Positions 1 through 9,431 of a stretch of 64,000 nt of DNA are shown piece after piece. The number at the start of each line of letters is the position of its first letter. Position 1 is the first letter of the stretch. A program made the translations under genes and the position numbers. The notes below the pieces were generated by a model. The model had not been told where the DNA came from, did not search any database, and saw nothing but the letters and a program-made list of their open reading frames with translations. This stretch comes from Eubacteriaceae bacterium (GTDB lineage: Bacteria > Bacillota > Clostridia > Lachnospirales > Lachnospiraceae), in the NCBI GenBank assembly GCA_902362875.1, contig CABIYF010000016.1:3887-67886 (forward strand). Direction: 5' to 3'.

Positions 1-642
1 ATCAACTTTAACGCCATCGGTGGACCATGCACAAGTTATGAATTAGCAGACCACGATGACAGCCATGTAGCTTTCTGTGGAAAAGACATGGAAACATTAA
101 AATTCATCAAATCTTTATTAGCAACAGATTACTATCATATCAGTCTTTCTACAGACGTTGTAGGTGTTGAGTGTGCGGTAGCTATGAAGAATGCTTATGC
201 ATTAGGAGTATCTCTTGCAGTAGGTTTGGCAGAGAAAAGAGATGGAGAGATCGGAGCAGTTCATTATAACTCTCAGGCAGCACTGTTTGGACAGGGTGTC
301 AAAGAAATGATCCATCTGTTAGAACTGATCCATGGAGGACCAGAAAATATCATTCATGGAGCTGGTGATCTATATGTAACAGTCTTCGGTGGAAGAACTC
401 GTAAGATTGGTACATTATTAGGACGCGGACTGACATTTGAACAGGCAATGGAAGAGTTACAGGGTGTAACATTAGAGTCCATTGTAATCGCTACAAGAAC
501 AGCTCGTGCAGTTCGTAAACTGGCTGAAAGAGGAGTTGTATCTTTAGAAGATTTCCCATTATTAATGCATGTTGATGCGATCATCAATGAAGGTGCAGAA
601 GTTGATATTCCTTGGGAAAAATTCACAACTGTTGTAGAATAA
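1..642 (+). CDS. Glycerol-3-phosphate dehydrogenase (GpsA-like), 5' end outside window
   Basis: The reading frame is open from the first base, so the gene starts before the window; 213 C-terminal residues are visible. The protein resembles the helical C-terminal domain of NAD(P)-dependent glycerol-3-phosphate dehydrogenase, which interconverts dihydroxyacetone phosphate and glycerol 3-phosphate. Seen: KNAYALGVSLAVGL, at the position of the family's catalytic Lys-Asn segment, and GAGDLYVTVFGGRTRKIG, matching the GxGDL-T-S-R-N-x-G signature. It diverges from textbook GpsA, so it may be a clade-specific paralogue. The next gene, glpK, makes the same metabolite, which supports the role. A terminator follows, so the two genes are probably separate transcripts. 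Confidence 0.75.
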   Translation: MNFNAIGGPCTSYELADHDDSHVAFCGKDMETLKFIKSLLATDYYHISLSTDVVGVECAVAMKNAYALGVSLAVGLAEKRDGEIGAVHYNSQAALFGQGVKEMIHLLELIHGGPENIIHGAGDLYVTVFGGRTRKIGTLLGRGLTFEQAMEELQGVTLESIVIATRTARAVRKLAERGVVSLEDFPLLMHVDAIINEGAEVDIPWEKFTTVVE

Positions 643-684
643 AAATAAAATAGCTTCCCTAAAACGTTCCTAGATAAAGAAAGG

Positions 685-725
685 CTTTCTGATGGTTTAG
701 TATAGCGCCATCAGAAGGTCTTTTG
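685..725 (+). terminator. Intrinsic terminator after gpsA-like gene
   Basis: The arms TTCTGATGG (687-695) and CCATCAGAA (708-716) pair perfectly. Two further pairs extend the stem outward, and the stem is followed by a T-rich run. Confidence 0.8.
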
Positions 726-814
726 TCGTACTCAAAAGGAAGGTGAAAAAGTCGCAAATTAGCTCTTTTTCTGCTATGATAAGAGTTAGAAATATGTAGT
801 TTCAGACAGGGTAA

Positions 815-2338
<1,524 letters not shown>

Positions 2339-2362
2339 AATGTCACCATAAGCACAAGAATA

Positions 2363-2406
2363 AATGTGCTACAGCACATTGCAATATTTTTTGGATTCTG
2401 TATAAT
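2363..2406 (+). promoter_or_regulatory. Promoter of nifI/importer operon with palindromic operator
   Basis: Promoter TTGCAA (2379-2384), 16 nt, TATAAT (2401-2406). The perfect palindrome AATGTGCT-AC-AGCACATT (2363-2380) abuts and slightly overlaps the -35 box. A further half-site, AGCACA, lies at 2351-2356. Two similar palindromes precede the aminotransferase gene, so this is probably the binding site of the PucR-type regulator encoded between the two operons. A site just upstream of or over the -35 box suits an activator. The assignment of the protein to the site is inference. Confidence 0.65.
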
Positions 2407-2410
2407 AAGA

Positions 2411-2471
2411 GTCAAATCAAAGAGAAAAAAGATTTGACAAAGGCGTCAGCAAGTTTTGCTGGCGCCTTTTC
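2411..2471 (+). promoter_or_regulatory. Leader attenuator upstream of nifI1 (possible ANTAR-type target)
   Basis: Three overlapping helices lie between the promoter and nifI1. Helix A pairs GTCAAATC (2411-2418) with GATTTGAC (2431-2438). Helix B is a small hairpin in which GAC (2436-2438) and GTC (2445-2447) close the six-base loop AAAGGC. The third is an intrinsic terminator, 2441-2451 with 2457-2467, followed by TTTT. Helix B and the terminator share bases and exclude each other, as in conditional termination. A hexaloop with A at position 1 and G at position 4 is the known rule for ANTAR-protein RNA targets. The ANTAR assignment is inference. Confidence 0.6.
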
Positions 2472-2516
2472 TATTGCGATAAGATGCGATAGGAACAGCT
2501 GGAAGGGAGGCATACG

Positions 2517-2843
2517 ATGTTATTACTAAGAGCGATCATTCGTCCGGAGAAAGTAAAGGAAGTGTTAGATGCACTGTTAGAAGCTGGACACTCATCCGTT
2601 ACAAAGATGGAGGTTTATGGACGAGGAAAACAGAAAGGAATTCAGATCGGAGATGTATTTTACGATGAGATTCCAAAAGAAATGATCTTAATGATCATTG
2701 ATGATGAAGATAAAGAGGAAGTCAAAGATATTATCATAAAAAGTGCAAGGACCGGAGAACATGGAAATTCCGGAGATGGAAGGATCTTCATCAGCCCGGT
2801 CGATCAGGCATTTACGATCAGCAGTGAAAGTGAAGGACTCTAA
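2517..2843 (+). CDS. PII-family nitrogen sensor, NifI1-like
   Basis: Small trimeric signalling protein of the GlnB/PII superfamily, 108 aa. PII proteins bind ATP/ADP and 2-oxoglutarate and report cellular nitrogen status. Seen: N-terminal LLRAIIRPEK strand; a T-loop start YGRGKQKGIQIGDVFYDEIPK, resembling NifI1/NifHD1 rather than GlnB (no GlnB-type uridylylated Tyr segment); and the C-terminal signature GNSGDGRIFI. The SD GGGAGG precedes the ATG. In methanogens and clostridia NifI1 pairs with NifI2 to inhibit nitrogenase. No nitrogenase genes are here: the pair heads an ABC-importer operon instead, so the likely target is that transporter or its pathway (inference). Confidence 0.85.
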   Translation: MLLLRAIIRPEKVKEVLDALLEAGHSSVTKMEVYGRGKQKGIQIGDVFYDEIPKEMILMIIDDEDKEEVKDIIIKSARTGEHGNSGDGRIFISPVDQAFTISSESEGL

Positions 2844-2857
2844 AGGAGGAACAAAGC

Positions 2858-3196
2858 ATGAAAGAGATTATGGCAGTGATCCGGCCGAATATGACAAATG
2901 CTACGAAAGATGCCCTTGAGGCAGCAGGATTTCCAGCCTACACTTGCACGAAAGTCCGAGGCAGAGGAAAAAAGCCATTTAATTTTGCCGGAGAGATCAC
3001 AGGAAATACAAGACACAGGTTATTACCCAAGAGATTGATCACACTGATCGCAGCCGATGATCAGGCAGATAAGATCGTAGAAGTGATCATGAAAACAAAT
3101 CATACAGGAACACCTGGAGATGGAAAGATCTTTGTAATGCCGATCTTTGAATCCTATCAGGTACGAAATGGAGAGGGTGGTGCAGATGCTTACTAG
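2858..3196 (+). CDS. PII-family nitrogen sensor, NifI2-like
   Basis: Second PII-type protein, 112 aa, 14 nt after the first. Seen: MKEIMAVIRPNMTNATKDAL, typical of NifI2 starts; VRGRGKKPFNFAGEITG, leading into the T-loop; RLLPKRLITLIAADD; and GTPGDGKIFVMPI, the C-terminal PII signature. NifI1 and NifI2 form a hetero-oligomer in nitrogenase-containing organisms and sense 2-oxoglutarate. Here the stop lies just upstream of the ABC permease start, so sensor and transporter are co-transcribed. The role in gating sulfonate/amine uptake or transamination is inferred from position only. Confidence 0.85.
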   Translation: MKEIMAVIRPNMTNATKDALEAAGFPAYTCTKVRGRGKKPFNFAGEITGNTRHRLLPKRLITLIAADDQADKIVEVIMKTNHTGTPGDGKIFVMPIFESYQVRNGEGGADAY

Positions 3197-3239
3197 TAAG
3201 GCAGAGACATTGAACACAAACGTGAAGCGAGGTAAGACG

Positions 3240-4019
3240 ATGAAGAAAAAGAAATTTCCGGTTGAGAAGAAAGTAACGATCGCAACCGTAGTCATTATAT
3301 TAGCTGCGTGGTATATCGTAACAAAACTAGAAATGGTAGATACAAGTTTGTTACCAACGCCAATGGCAGTATGGAATGCATTTACAGAAATCGCAACGAA
3401 CGGATATAAAGGATTTACATTAGCCCAGCATATTGGAGCGAGTATGTATCGACTGTTAGTATCCTTCATATTAGCAGCAGTTGTCGCAGTACCACTTGGA
3501 CTGATCAGTGGAACAAGTTCAAAATTCAGAGCAGTCTTAGAACCGATCATTGAATTTTACAGACCACTGCCTCCACTGGCATATTATACATTATTAGTTT
3601 TGGTTCTTGGAATCGACAACGAATCAAAGATCGCACTGTTATTCTTAGCATGTTTTGCACCAATCTATATTCAGTGCACATCAGCAGTGTTAAGAGTCAA
3701 AAAAGATTACATCAACAGTGCATATACATTAGGAGCAACAAAGAAACAGGTATTTATGAAAGTTATTTTTCCATCCTGTCTGCCAGATATTTTTGTCGGA
3801 CTTAGAACGGCATTAGGTGTTGGCTATACAACACTGGTAGCAGCAGAGATGGTAGCAGCAAGTTCTGGTCTTGGATGGCTGGTACTCGATGCAAGTAACT
3901 ATTTAAGATATGACATCATTTTCATGGGAATCATCATTATGAGCGCAACAGGTATTTTATTAAATGGAATTATTCTGTTTGTGGAAAATCGTGTGGTTCC
4001 ATGGAAAGGAAAAGACTGA
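3240..4019 (+). CDS. ABC transporter permease, NitT/TauT (nitrate/sulfonate/taurine) class
   Basis: Inner-membrane permease of a TauABC/SsuABC-type importer, 259 aa from this start. Seen: an N-terminal basic stretch, then about six hydrophobic segments. The motif around DYINSAYTLGATKKQVFMKV carries the EAA-type loop (x-A-x-x-L-G-A) that contacts the ATPase. The ATG at 3240 follows GAGGT. An in-frame ATG at 3186 overlaps nifI2 by 11 nt, has its own GAGGGTGGT and would add 18 residues; it is a realistic alternative. The binding protein and ATPase follow in the same operon. Confidence 0.88.
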   Translation: MKKKKFPVEKKVTIATVVIILAAWYIVTKLEMVDTSLLPTPMAVWNAFTEIATNGYKGFTLAQHIGASMYRLLVSFILAAVVAVPLGLISGTSSKFRAVLEPIIEFYRPLPPLAYYTLLVLVLGIDNESKIALLFLACFAPIYIQCTSAVLRVKKDYINSAYTLGATKKQVFMKVIFPSCLPDIFVGLRTALGVGYTTLVAAEMVAASSGLGWLVLDASNYLRYDIIFMGIIIMSATGILLNGIILFVENRVVPWKGKD

Positions 4020-4049
4020 TAGGAATGACTTGGAAAGGAGATTTGTAGT

Positions 4050-5102
4050 ATGAGAAAAGGAATGTGGAAAAAGATAGCAGCATGTGCAATGGCAGTCGTT
4101 ATGGCAGGAAGTGTATTTGCAGGATGTGGAAAAAAAGACAGCAGTTCTTCAAAATCATCTTCTTCAAAAGATGTGGAAACTGTAACGATCGGTACACAGG
4201 AGATGCCGAATGATGAAGGAATCGCCAAAGCGAAAGATTTATTAGAAAAGAATATGGGAGTCAAAGTTAAGATCGTGAAATTCTCATCTGGTAAAGATGT
4301 AAATAATGCGTTAAAAGCAAAGAGTATTGATTTTGGACTGGAAGGTTCTACATCATCTTCTTTGGCGATTGCAACAGATATTCCGATCAAAGTTATCTGG
4401 ATCCATGAAGTTTTAGGAGATATCGAATCTCTGGCAGTTCGTAAAAAAGATAATATTAAGAGTATCAAGGATCTAAAAGGCAAAAAGATCGCAGTACCAT
4501 TTGCAACAACATCTCATTATTGTCTGTTACGTTATTTGAGTTCTCAGGGATTATCTGAAAAAGATGTAACTTTACTTGATATGGACACTAATAGTGCATT
4601 TGCAGCTTGGAAACGTGGCGATATTGATGCAGCATGGATCTGGCAGCCAGCACTCCAGAATGTATTAAATGAAGGAGGAGAAATCCTTGTATCAAATGGA
4701 GATGCAGCAAAAGAAGGATATATGACAGCCAACGTCGAAGTTGTCAGAGAAGATTTTGCAAAAGAGCATCCGGATCTTGTTCAGAAATATGTAAAAGCGA
4801 TGATGGAAGCACAGGAATATTATAAAGATAGTAAAGATGATGCGGTAACAGCACTTGCAAAACAGCTGGGATTATCAAATTCAGATGTTACAACACAGAT
4901 TGCAGGGGCAACATGGCCATCAGCAAAAGAACAGATCAGCAGTGATTATTTTGGAACAAGTGATAAGATCGGTGCATTTGCAGAGAACTTGTTAGATACA
5001 GCAAAATTCTTAAAAGACCAGAAAAATATCACAAAAGTTCCAGCAAAATCAGCATTTGAAAAAGGAATCGCACCAGAATATATCGAAAAGGCTTTAAAAT
5101 AG
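4050..5102 (+). CDS. Substrate-binding lipoprotein, NitT/TauT class (TauA/SsuA-like)
   Basis: Extracellular solute-binding lipoprotein, 350 aa. The signal peptide ends in the lipobox VFAGC with Cys26 as the lipidated residue, followed by a Ser/Lys linker. The mature part has the two-lobe pattern of taurine/alkanesulfonate binding proteins: VTIGTQEMPNDEGIAKAK at the start, the GSTSSSLAIATDIPIKVIW ligand loop, DLKGKKIAVPFATTSHY, and AAWKRGDIDAAWIWQPAL. The ligand cannot be read from sequence. Taurine or another amino-sulfonate fits the neighbours (aminotransferase, Fe-dehydrogenase, TauE-type exporter). AAAGGAG precedes the ATG. Confidence 0.9.
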   Translation: MRKGMWKKIAACAMAVVMAGSVFAGCGKKDSSSSKSSSSKDVETVTIGTQEMPNDEGIAKAKDLLEKNMGVKVKIVKFSSGKDVNNALKAKSIDFGLEGSTSSSLAIATDIPIKVIWIHEVLGDIESLAVRKKDNIKSIKDLKGKKIAVPFATTSHYCLLRYLSSQGLSEKDVTLLDMDTNSAFAAWKRGDIDAAWIWQPALQNVLNEGGEILVSNGDAAKEGYMTANVEVVREDFAKEHPDLVQKYVKAMMEAQEYYKDSKDDAVTALAKQLGLSNSDVTTQIAGATWPSAKEQISSDYFGTSDKIGAFAENLLDTAKFLKDQKNITKVPAKSAFEKGIAPEYIEKALK

Positions 5103-5138
5103 CCACAAGACAGGAAGACTAGAAAGCGAGGGAAAGCC

Positions 5139-5951
5139 ATGGAAGAATTATTAAAAGAAGAATCACAGGATGTTGTAACCCTTAAAAACATCAATTTAAG
5201 ATACAATGGAGAACGCGGTGAAGTCACCGCTCTCCAGAATGTCAATTTAAACATTGAAAAAGGAGAATTCATTTGTGTATTGGGACCCTCTGGATGTGGT
5301 AAAAGTACTCTGCTAAATATCATTGCGGGATTCTTAAAACCAACCGAAGGAGAAGCAAAAATGAATGGGGAGATCATCGATGGTGCCAGTTGGGAAAGAG
5401 CTGTAGTGTTCCAGACACCAACTTTGTATCCATGGCTGAATATTCACGATAATGTGGCGTTTGGACCAAATGTAAGACATCTTCCAAAAGAACAGACAGA
5501 AGAGTTGACAAAGAAATATTTGAATCTTGTAGAACTTGGAGAATTTGGAGATCATAAACCATATGAATTATCCGGAGGTATGAGACAGAGGGCATCTCTT
5601 GCGAGAGTTCTTGTAAATCAGCCAGGAATGATACTGATGGATGAGCCATTTGGAGCATTGGATGCGTTAACAAGACAAAATATGCAGACATTGATCCGAA
5701 AGATCTGGAGTCAGACACAGAATACAGTATTTTTGATCACACATGATGTTGATGAGGCGTTAGCACTTGCAACAAGAGTTATCGTTATGTCAAGCAGACC
5801 TGGAAGAATCGTAAAACAGTTTGAAACAGACTTTACATATGATATTGGTGGAGTAAACAAAGAAAGTGCAAGATATACAAGAGAATACATGCAGATCCGT
5901 GAAGAAATCTTAAACATCATCAATGAACAAAATGAGACATTAAGATTATGA
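5139..5951 (+). CDS. ABC transporter ATPase, NitT/TauT class (TauB/SsuB-like)
   Basis: ATP-binding subunit of the importer, 270 aa. Seen: Walker A GPSGCGKSTLL, Q-loop VFQTPTLYPWLN, signature LSGGMRQRASLARVL, Walker B ILMDEPFGALD, and the H-loop in LITHDVDEAL. These order and spell as in TauB/SsuB. It couples ATP hydrolysis to uptake through the permease encoded just upstream. Its stop overlaps the next start (ATGA), showing translational coupling to the exporter gene. Confidence 0.93.
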   Translation: MEELLKEESQDVVTLKNINLRYNGERGEVTALQNVNLNIEKGEFICVLGPSGCGKSTLLNIIAGFLKPTEGEAKMNGEIIDGASWERAVVFQTPTLYPWLNIHDNVAFGPNVRHLPKEQTEELTKKYLNLVELGEFGDHKPYELSGGMRQRASLARVLVNQPGMILMDEPFGALDALTRQNMQTLIRKIWSQTQNTVFLITHDVDEALALATRVIVMSSRPGRIVKQFETDFTYDIGGVNKESARYTREYMQIREEILNIINEQNETLRL

Positions 5952-6655
5952 GAAATATGATATTTTTGCTCGTCTTATTTGTAGCGAATGTCGTACAGGC
6001 TGTTACAGGTTTTGCTGGAACATTGTTAGCAATGCCGCCGGCAATGATGCTGATCGGGGTGCATGAGGCGAAGGTCATATTAAATATTATGGCCTTTTTG
6101 TCTTGTTTGATCCTGGCAGTAAAAAATTACAAAAATATCCAGTGGAAGATACTTTTTAATATCATCGTTTATATGGCAATAGGAATGTTTGCAGGTATAT
6201 GGTTATTTGAACGTTTATCATTCGATCTTTTACTGCCAGCATATGGAGTGATGATCCTGCTTATCGCATTGAAAAAAATGTTTATCAAAAAAGAGATCAA
6301 AATGGCTGGATTTATGTTAAATGGAATTTTACTGGCCGCGGGAGTGATTCATGGGATGTTTGTATCTGGAGGTGCATTACTAGTCGTGTATGCATCTGCT
6401 GTGTTAAAAGATAAAGAAAACTTTCGTGCAACGGTTGCATCTGTGTGGGTGGTATTAAACACGGGTCTTATGATCAGCGATATTCTAAAAGGATATATGA
6501 CGAGTGAGGTACTGAAGATGACAGGGATCAGTATTCTCCCACTGTTTCTGGCAATTTATGTTGGAAATAAGATTCATGAAAAGATCGATCAGAAATTATT
6601 TATGAAAATAACGTATATCTTACTTTTTGCATCAGGAGTTTCGATATTGGTATAA
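5948..6655 (+). CDS. TSUP (TauE/SafE) family membrane exporter
   Basis: Integral membrane protein of 235 aa with seven to eight hydrophobic segments. The N-terminal half carries VTGFAGTLLAMPPAMMLIG and the second half HGMFVSGGALLVVYASAVL, the pseudo-repeated G-rich motifs of the TSUP family, which exports sulfite, sulfoacetate and other organosulfonates. It overlaps the ATPase gene by 4 nt. With the pathway encoded downstream, the likely cargo is isethionate or sulfite, a sulfonate carbon skeleton left after nitrogen removal. That cargo is inference. Confidence 0.8.
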   Translation: MRNMIFLLVLFVANVVQAVTGFAGTLLAMPPAMMLIGVHEAKVILNIMAFLSCLILAVKNYKNIQWKILFNIIVYMAIGMFAGIWLFERLSFDLLLPAYGVMILLIALKKMFIKKEIKMAGFMLNGILLAAGVIHGMFVSGGALLVVYASAVLKDKENFRATVASVWVVLNTGLMISDILKGYMTSEVLKMTGISILPLFLAIYVGNKIHEKIDQKLFMKITYILLFASGVSILV

Positions 6656-6672
6656 GAAAAGGAGGGAAGAGT

Positions 6673-7839
6673 ATGGCGATCACCTTAAGAAGATTACTTG
6701 AATTTGTAAAAGATGAAGAATTGGAGATACTTTCAGGGGAAGACAATCTGGACAGAGTTGTCCGTTGGACTCATGTTGTGGAAGCAATGGAAATCTCAAC
6801 ATTTCTGGAGGGACAAGAAGTGGCACTTACAACGGGAGTGGCATTAAAATCGGAAGAAGAGTTATTTGATCTTGTAAAATGCATTATTGATAACCAAGCC
6901 ACAGCATTGATCATCAATACAGGACCATATATAAAAAAGGTTCCTCAAAATATTATAGATTATTGCGCAGAAAGATCGTTTCCGTTGATCACGACTCCAT
7001 GGGAAACGCATATGGCGAGGATCATGCAGATGTTTTGCAGAAAGATCACAGAAGAAGGAATGGCAGGAATTGAGCTTTCCAGTGCAGTCAAAAATGCGAT
7101 TTTCTTCCCAGAACAAAAAGATGTTTATATTCCGGCATTAGAACGTTATCATTATTCTGCAGAATGGTCTTACTGTGTGGCGATGATCGAGGTGTTGGCA
7201 GGGGCTCAGAAGATTGAAAAAGAACGACAGGAACGTCTGCAAAAATATATTGAAAATCATTTATCTTATAGACATCAGGATGTGATCATTTTTGAAATGG
7301 ATGAGAAAATCTTATTGATCTTTAATCAGACGAATGATCATGATGTTCAGAAAATCTTGAATGAAGTGATCAAGAATTATCAGAGGCTTTTAAGAAAAGA
7401 AGAAAGCAGCTATATTGGGATTGGGCAGTCAACAAAAAGTATGCAGTGTATTTCGAGAAGCTATCATCAGGCGCTGGGAGCGCTGAAACTTGAAAAAACA
7501 AGAAATCACGCGGAAGAGGCCAGTCTGTATTCTGAACTTGGAATGTACAAGTTGTTTTTGTCCATGGATGATAAGACAACGATTCGGGAATATTATATGG
7601 AAATGATGGGAAAACTTTTGAAGTATGATGAAACGAGTCAGACAGATTACTGTCAAGTATTAGAGGCGTATTTAAACCATAGTGGTAGTGTCAAAGATAC
7701 GGCGGATGAACTGTTTGTACATCGAAATACGATCAATAAAAAGATCAACAAGATTGAAGAGATCACAGGTTTTAATCTCTCAGATCTTGATATCAGAGTA
7801 CGGTTTAAAGTTGCATTTATGATTCAGGAAATTTTGTAG
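6673..7839 (+). CDS. PucR-family transcriptional regulator
   Basis: Regulator of 388 aa with the two-domain PucR layout. The N-terminal PucR domain (about 1-125) starts MAITLRRLLEFVKDEELEIL and includes EVALTTGVAL. The C-terminal helix-turn-helix (about 325-388) contains LNHSGSVKDTADELFVHRNT. Family members such as B. subtilis PucR control use of purines and other nitrogen sources. It follows the exporter by 17 nt with a strong GGAGG and lies between the two operons that share the ATGTGCT-N2-AGCACAT palindrome. One palindrome starts 4 nt past its stop codon. It is the best candidate to bind these sites. Confidence 0.88.
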   Translation: MAITLRRLLEFVKDEELEILSGEDNLDRVVRWTHVVEAMEISTFLEGQEVALTTGVALKSEEELFDLVKCIIDNQATALIINTGPYIKKVPQNIIDYCAERSFPLITTPWETHMARIMQMFCRKITEEGMAGIELSSAVKNAIFFPEQKDVYIPALERYHYSAEWSYCVAMIEVLAGAQKIEKERQERLQKYIENHLSYRHQDVIIFEMDEKILLIFNQTNDHDVQKILNEVIKNYQRLLRKEESSYIGIGQSTKSMQCISRSYHQALGALKLEKTRNHAEEASLYSELGMYKLFLSMDDKTTIREYYMEMMGKLLKYDETSQTDYCQVLEAYLNHSGSVKDTADELFVHRNTINKKINKIEEITGFNLSDLDIRVRFKVAFMIQEIL

Positions 7840-7842
7840 GAA

Positions 7843-7903
7843 ATGTGGCACAGCACAAAGTGGCTGTGTGAATTTTTAACCTTGTATATGTGCTGTAGCA
7901 TAA
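7843..7903 (+). promoter_or_regulatory. Two operator palindromes upstream of aminotransferase operon
   Basis: Site 1, 7843-7858 (ATGTGGC-AC-AGCACAA), matches the perfect copy at 2364-2379 at 13 of 16 positions. Site 2, 7888-7903 (ATGTGCT-GT-AGCATAA), keeps one arm intact. Their centres are 45 bp apart, about four helical turns, which allows cooperative binding on one face. A TATAAT at 7918-7923 is the candidate -10, with no good -35 box, as expected for an activator-dependent promoter. Proposed ligand: the adjacent PucR-family protein (inference). Confidence 0.6.
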
Positions 7904-7909
7904 AAAACA

Positions 7910-8016
7910 ATAGGCTTTATAATATTGAACGGGCGACAGAAAAAGCCTATGATAAATCCAGAAAGAGAAAGACAAGGACGTCGGAGATGAAATATCCGAT
8001 GTTCTTTTTTCATAGG
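7910..8016 (+). promoter_or_regulatory. Structured leader/attenuator of aminotransferase operon (possible ANTAR-type target)
   Basis: The region before the start codon contains three mutually exclusive pairings. ATAGGCTTT (7910-7918) pairs with AAAGCCTAT (7942-7950). CCTATGA (7946-7952) pairs with TCATAGG (8010-8016). An intrinsic terminator pairs 7976-7985 with 7995-8004 and ends in six T. GAC-AAGGAC-GTC (7971-7982) is a hexaloop element with A1 and G4; the terminator 5' arm begins inside its loop, as in the nifI1 leader. The first arm overlaps the candidate -10 box, so the true transcription start may be further upstream. Confidence 0.5.
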
Positions 8017-8051
8017 AAATAATGTATTGTAAATTGAAAGGAGATCACATC

Positions 8052-9389
8052 ATGAGTTTAACAGGAAAAGAAGTACAGGAATTACATAAAAAATATATTC
8101 TCCAGTCATGGAGCAAAGCAGGACAGGATGTATTGCCGATCGAGAAAGCAAAAGGAATTTATTTTTGGGATTATGACGGAAAGAAATATGCAGATATGGC
8201 CTCTTTACTGGTATGTTCTAACTTAGGACATGAGCTTCCAGAAATCGTAGATGCGATCAAAGCACAGGCAGACAAGATGTGTTTTATGGCACCAGCATAT
8301 GCATCAGAACCAAAGAGTGAACTTGCAAAACTCTTGGTGGAAGCAGCAGGGGCAGATACATACAAACGAGTATTTTTTGCAAATGCGGGTGCAGAATCCA
8401 ACGAAAATGCGATCAAGATGGCACGTATGGTAACGGGAAGAACAAAAATCTTTTCCTGTTATCGAAGCTATCATGGAGCAACCCTTGGATCTTCTAATGC
8501 ATCTGGTGATTGGCGAAGATTTGCAGCAGAGATCGGTGGAGCAAATGGATTTGTAAAATTTATGAACCCACATATGTACAGAGATGGTTACACAAAAGGT
8601 GTGGATGATGCAGAAGTTACAAAGAAAGCATTGGAAGCATTAGATCTCCAGTTAAGATATGAAGGAACCGATAATGTAGCAGCGATCCTAATGGAATCTA
8701 TCGTTGGAGCAAATGGAGTGATCTTACCACCAGACGGTTACATGGAAGGTGTCAGAGCACTTTGTGACAAGTATGGAATCATGATGATCTGTGATGAAGT
8801 CATGGCAGGATTCTTCCGTACTGGTAAATGGTTTGCATGGCAGAATTTTGATATCAAACCAGATATGATCACATTTGCAAAAGGTGTTACGTGTGGATAT
8901 GTACCACTTGGAGGAGTTATCGTAAATGAGAAAGTTGCAAAATATTTTGAAGAAAATGTACTACAGTGTGGATTAACTTATTCAGGACATACACTTGCTT
9001 GTGCAGCAGGTGTTGCAGCAATCAATTACTACAAGGACCACAACATCGGAGAGCATGTTGCCAAAATGCATGAAATCGTAGCACCATTTATGGATCAAAT
9101 GGTTGAGAAACATAAATGTATCGGGGAAGCCAGATGTATCGGATTATTTGGTGCATTAGAAGTTGTAAAGAACAAAGAAACAAGAGAACCAATGCAGGAA
9201 TATGGAGTTCCTGGGGAAGCAATGCCTTGGATCTTTGCAGAACTCAAGAAACGTGGTTTTGCAACATTTGGAAGAGAAAACTTTATTGAAATCTGTCCAC
9301 CTCTGATCATCACAGAAGAAGAATTAAAGGAATACCTGCCAATTCTTGATGAAGTGTTAACAATGGCAGATGAAAAATTCTGTGATTAG
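8052..9389 (+). CDS. Class-III PLP aminotransferase, probable taurine aminotransferase
   Basis: PLP-dependent omega-aminotransferase of 445 aa. Seen: NAGAESNENAIKMAR, which holds the cofactor phosphate; the SYHGATLGS segment; ICDEVMAGFFRTGKWFA, whose Asp binds the PLP ring nitrogen; and FAKGVTCGYVPLGGV, with Lys277 as the Schiff-base lysine. Among class III enzymes, taurine:pyruvate and taurine:2-oxoglutarate aminotransferases fit best given the TauABC-type importer, the iron dehydrogenase and the exporter. The product would be sulfoacetaldehyde. Beta-alanine or another omega-amino acid is not excluded. AAAGGAG supports the ATG at 8052; an upstream ATG at 8022 lacks an SD. Confidence 0.85.
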   Translation: MSLTGKEVQELHKKYILQSWSKAGQDVLPIEKAKGIYFWDYDGKKYADMASLLVCSNLGHELPEIVDAIKAQADKMCFMAPAYASEPKSELAKLLVEAAGADTYKRVFFANAGAESNENAIKMARMVTGRTKIFSCYRSYHGATLGSSNASGDWRRFAAEIGGANGFVKFMNPHMYRDGYTKGVDDAEVTKKALEALDLQLRYEGTDNVAAILMESIVGANGVILPPDGYMEGVRALCDKYGIMMICDEVMAGFFRTGKWFAWQNFDIKPDMITFAKGVTCGYVPLGGVIVNEKVAKYFEENVLQCGLTYSGHTLACAAGVAAINYYKDHNIGEHVAKMHEIVAPFMDQMVEKHKCIGEARCIGLFGALEVVKNKETREPMQEYGVPGEAMPWIFAELKKRGFATFGRENFIEICPPLIITEEELKEYLPILDEVLTMADEKFCD

Positions 9390-9431
9390 AAAATTTATGA
9401 CTAGAAAATTTATGATTTGAGGTGAAGATAG

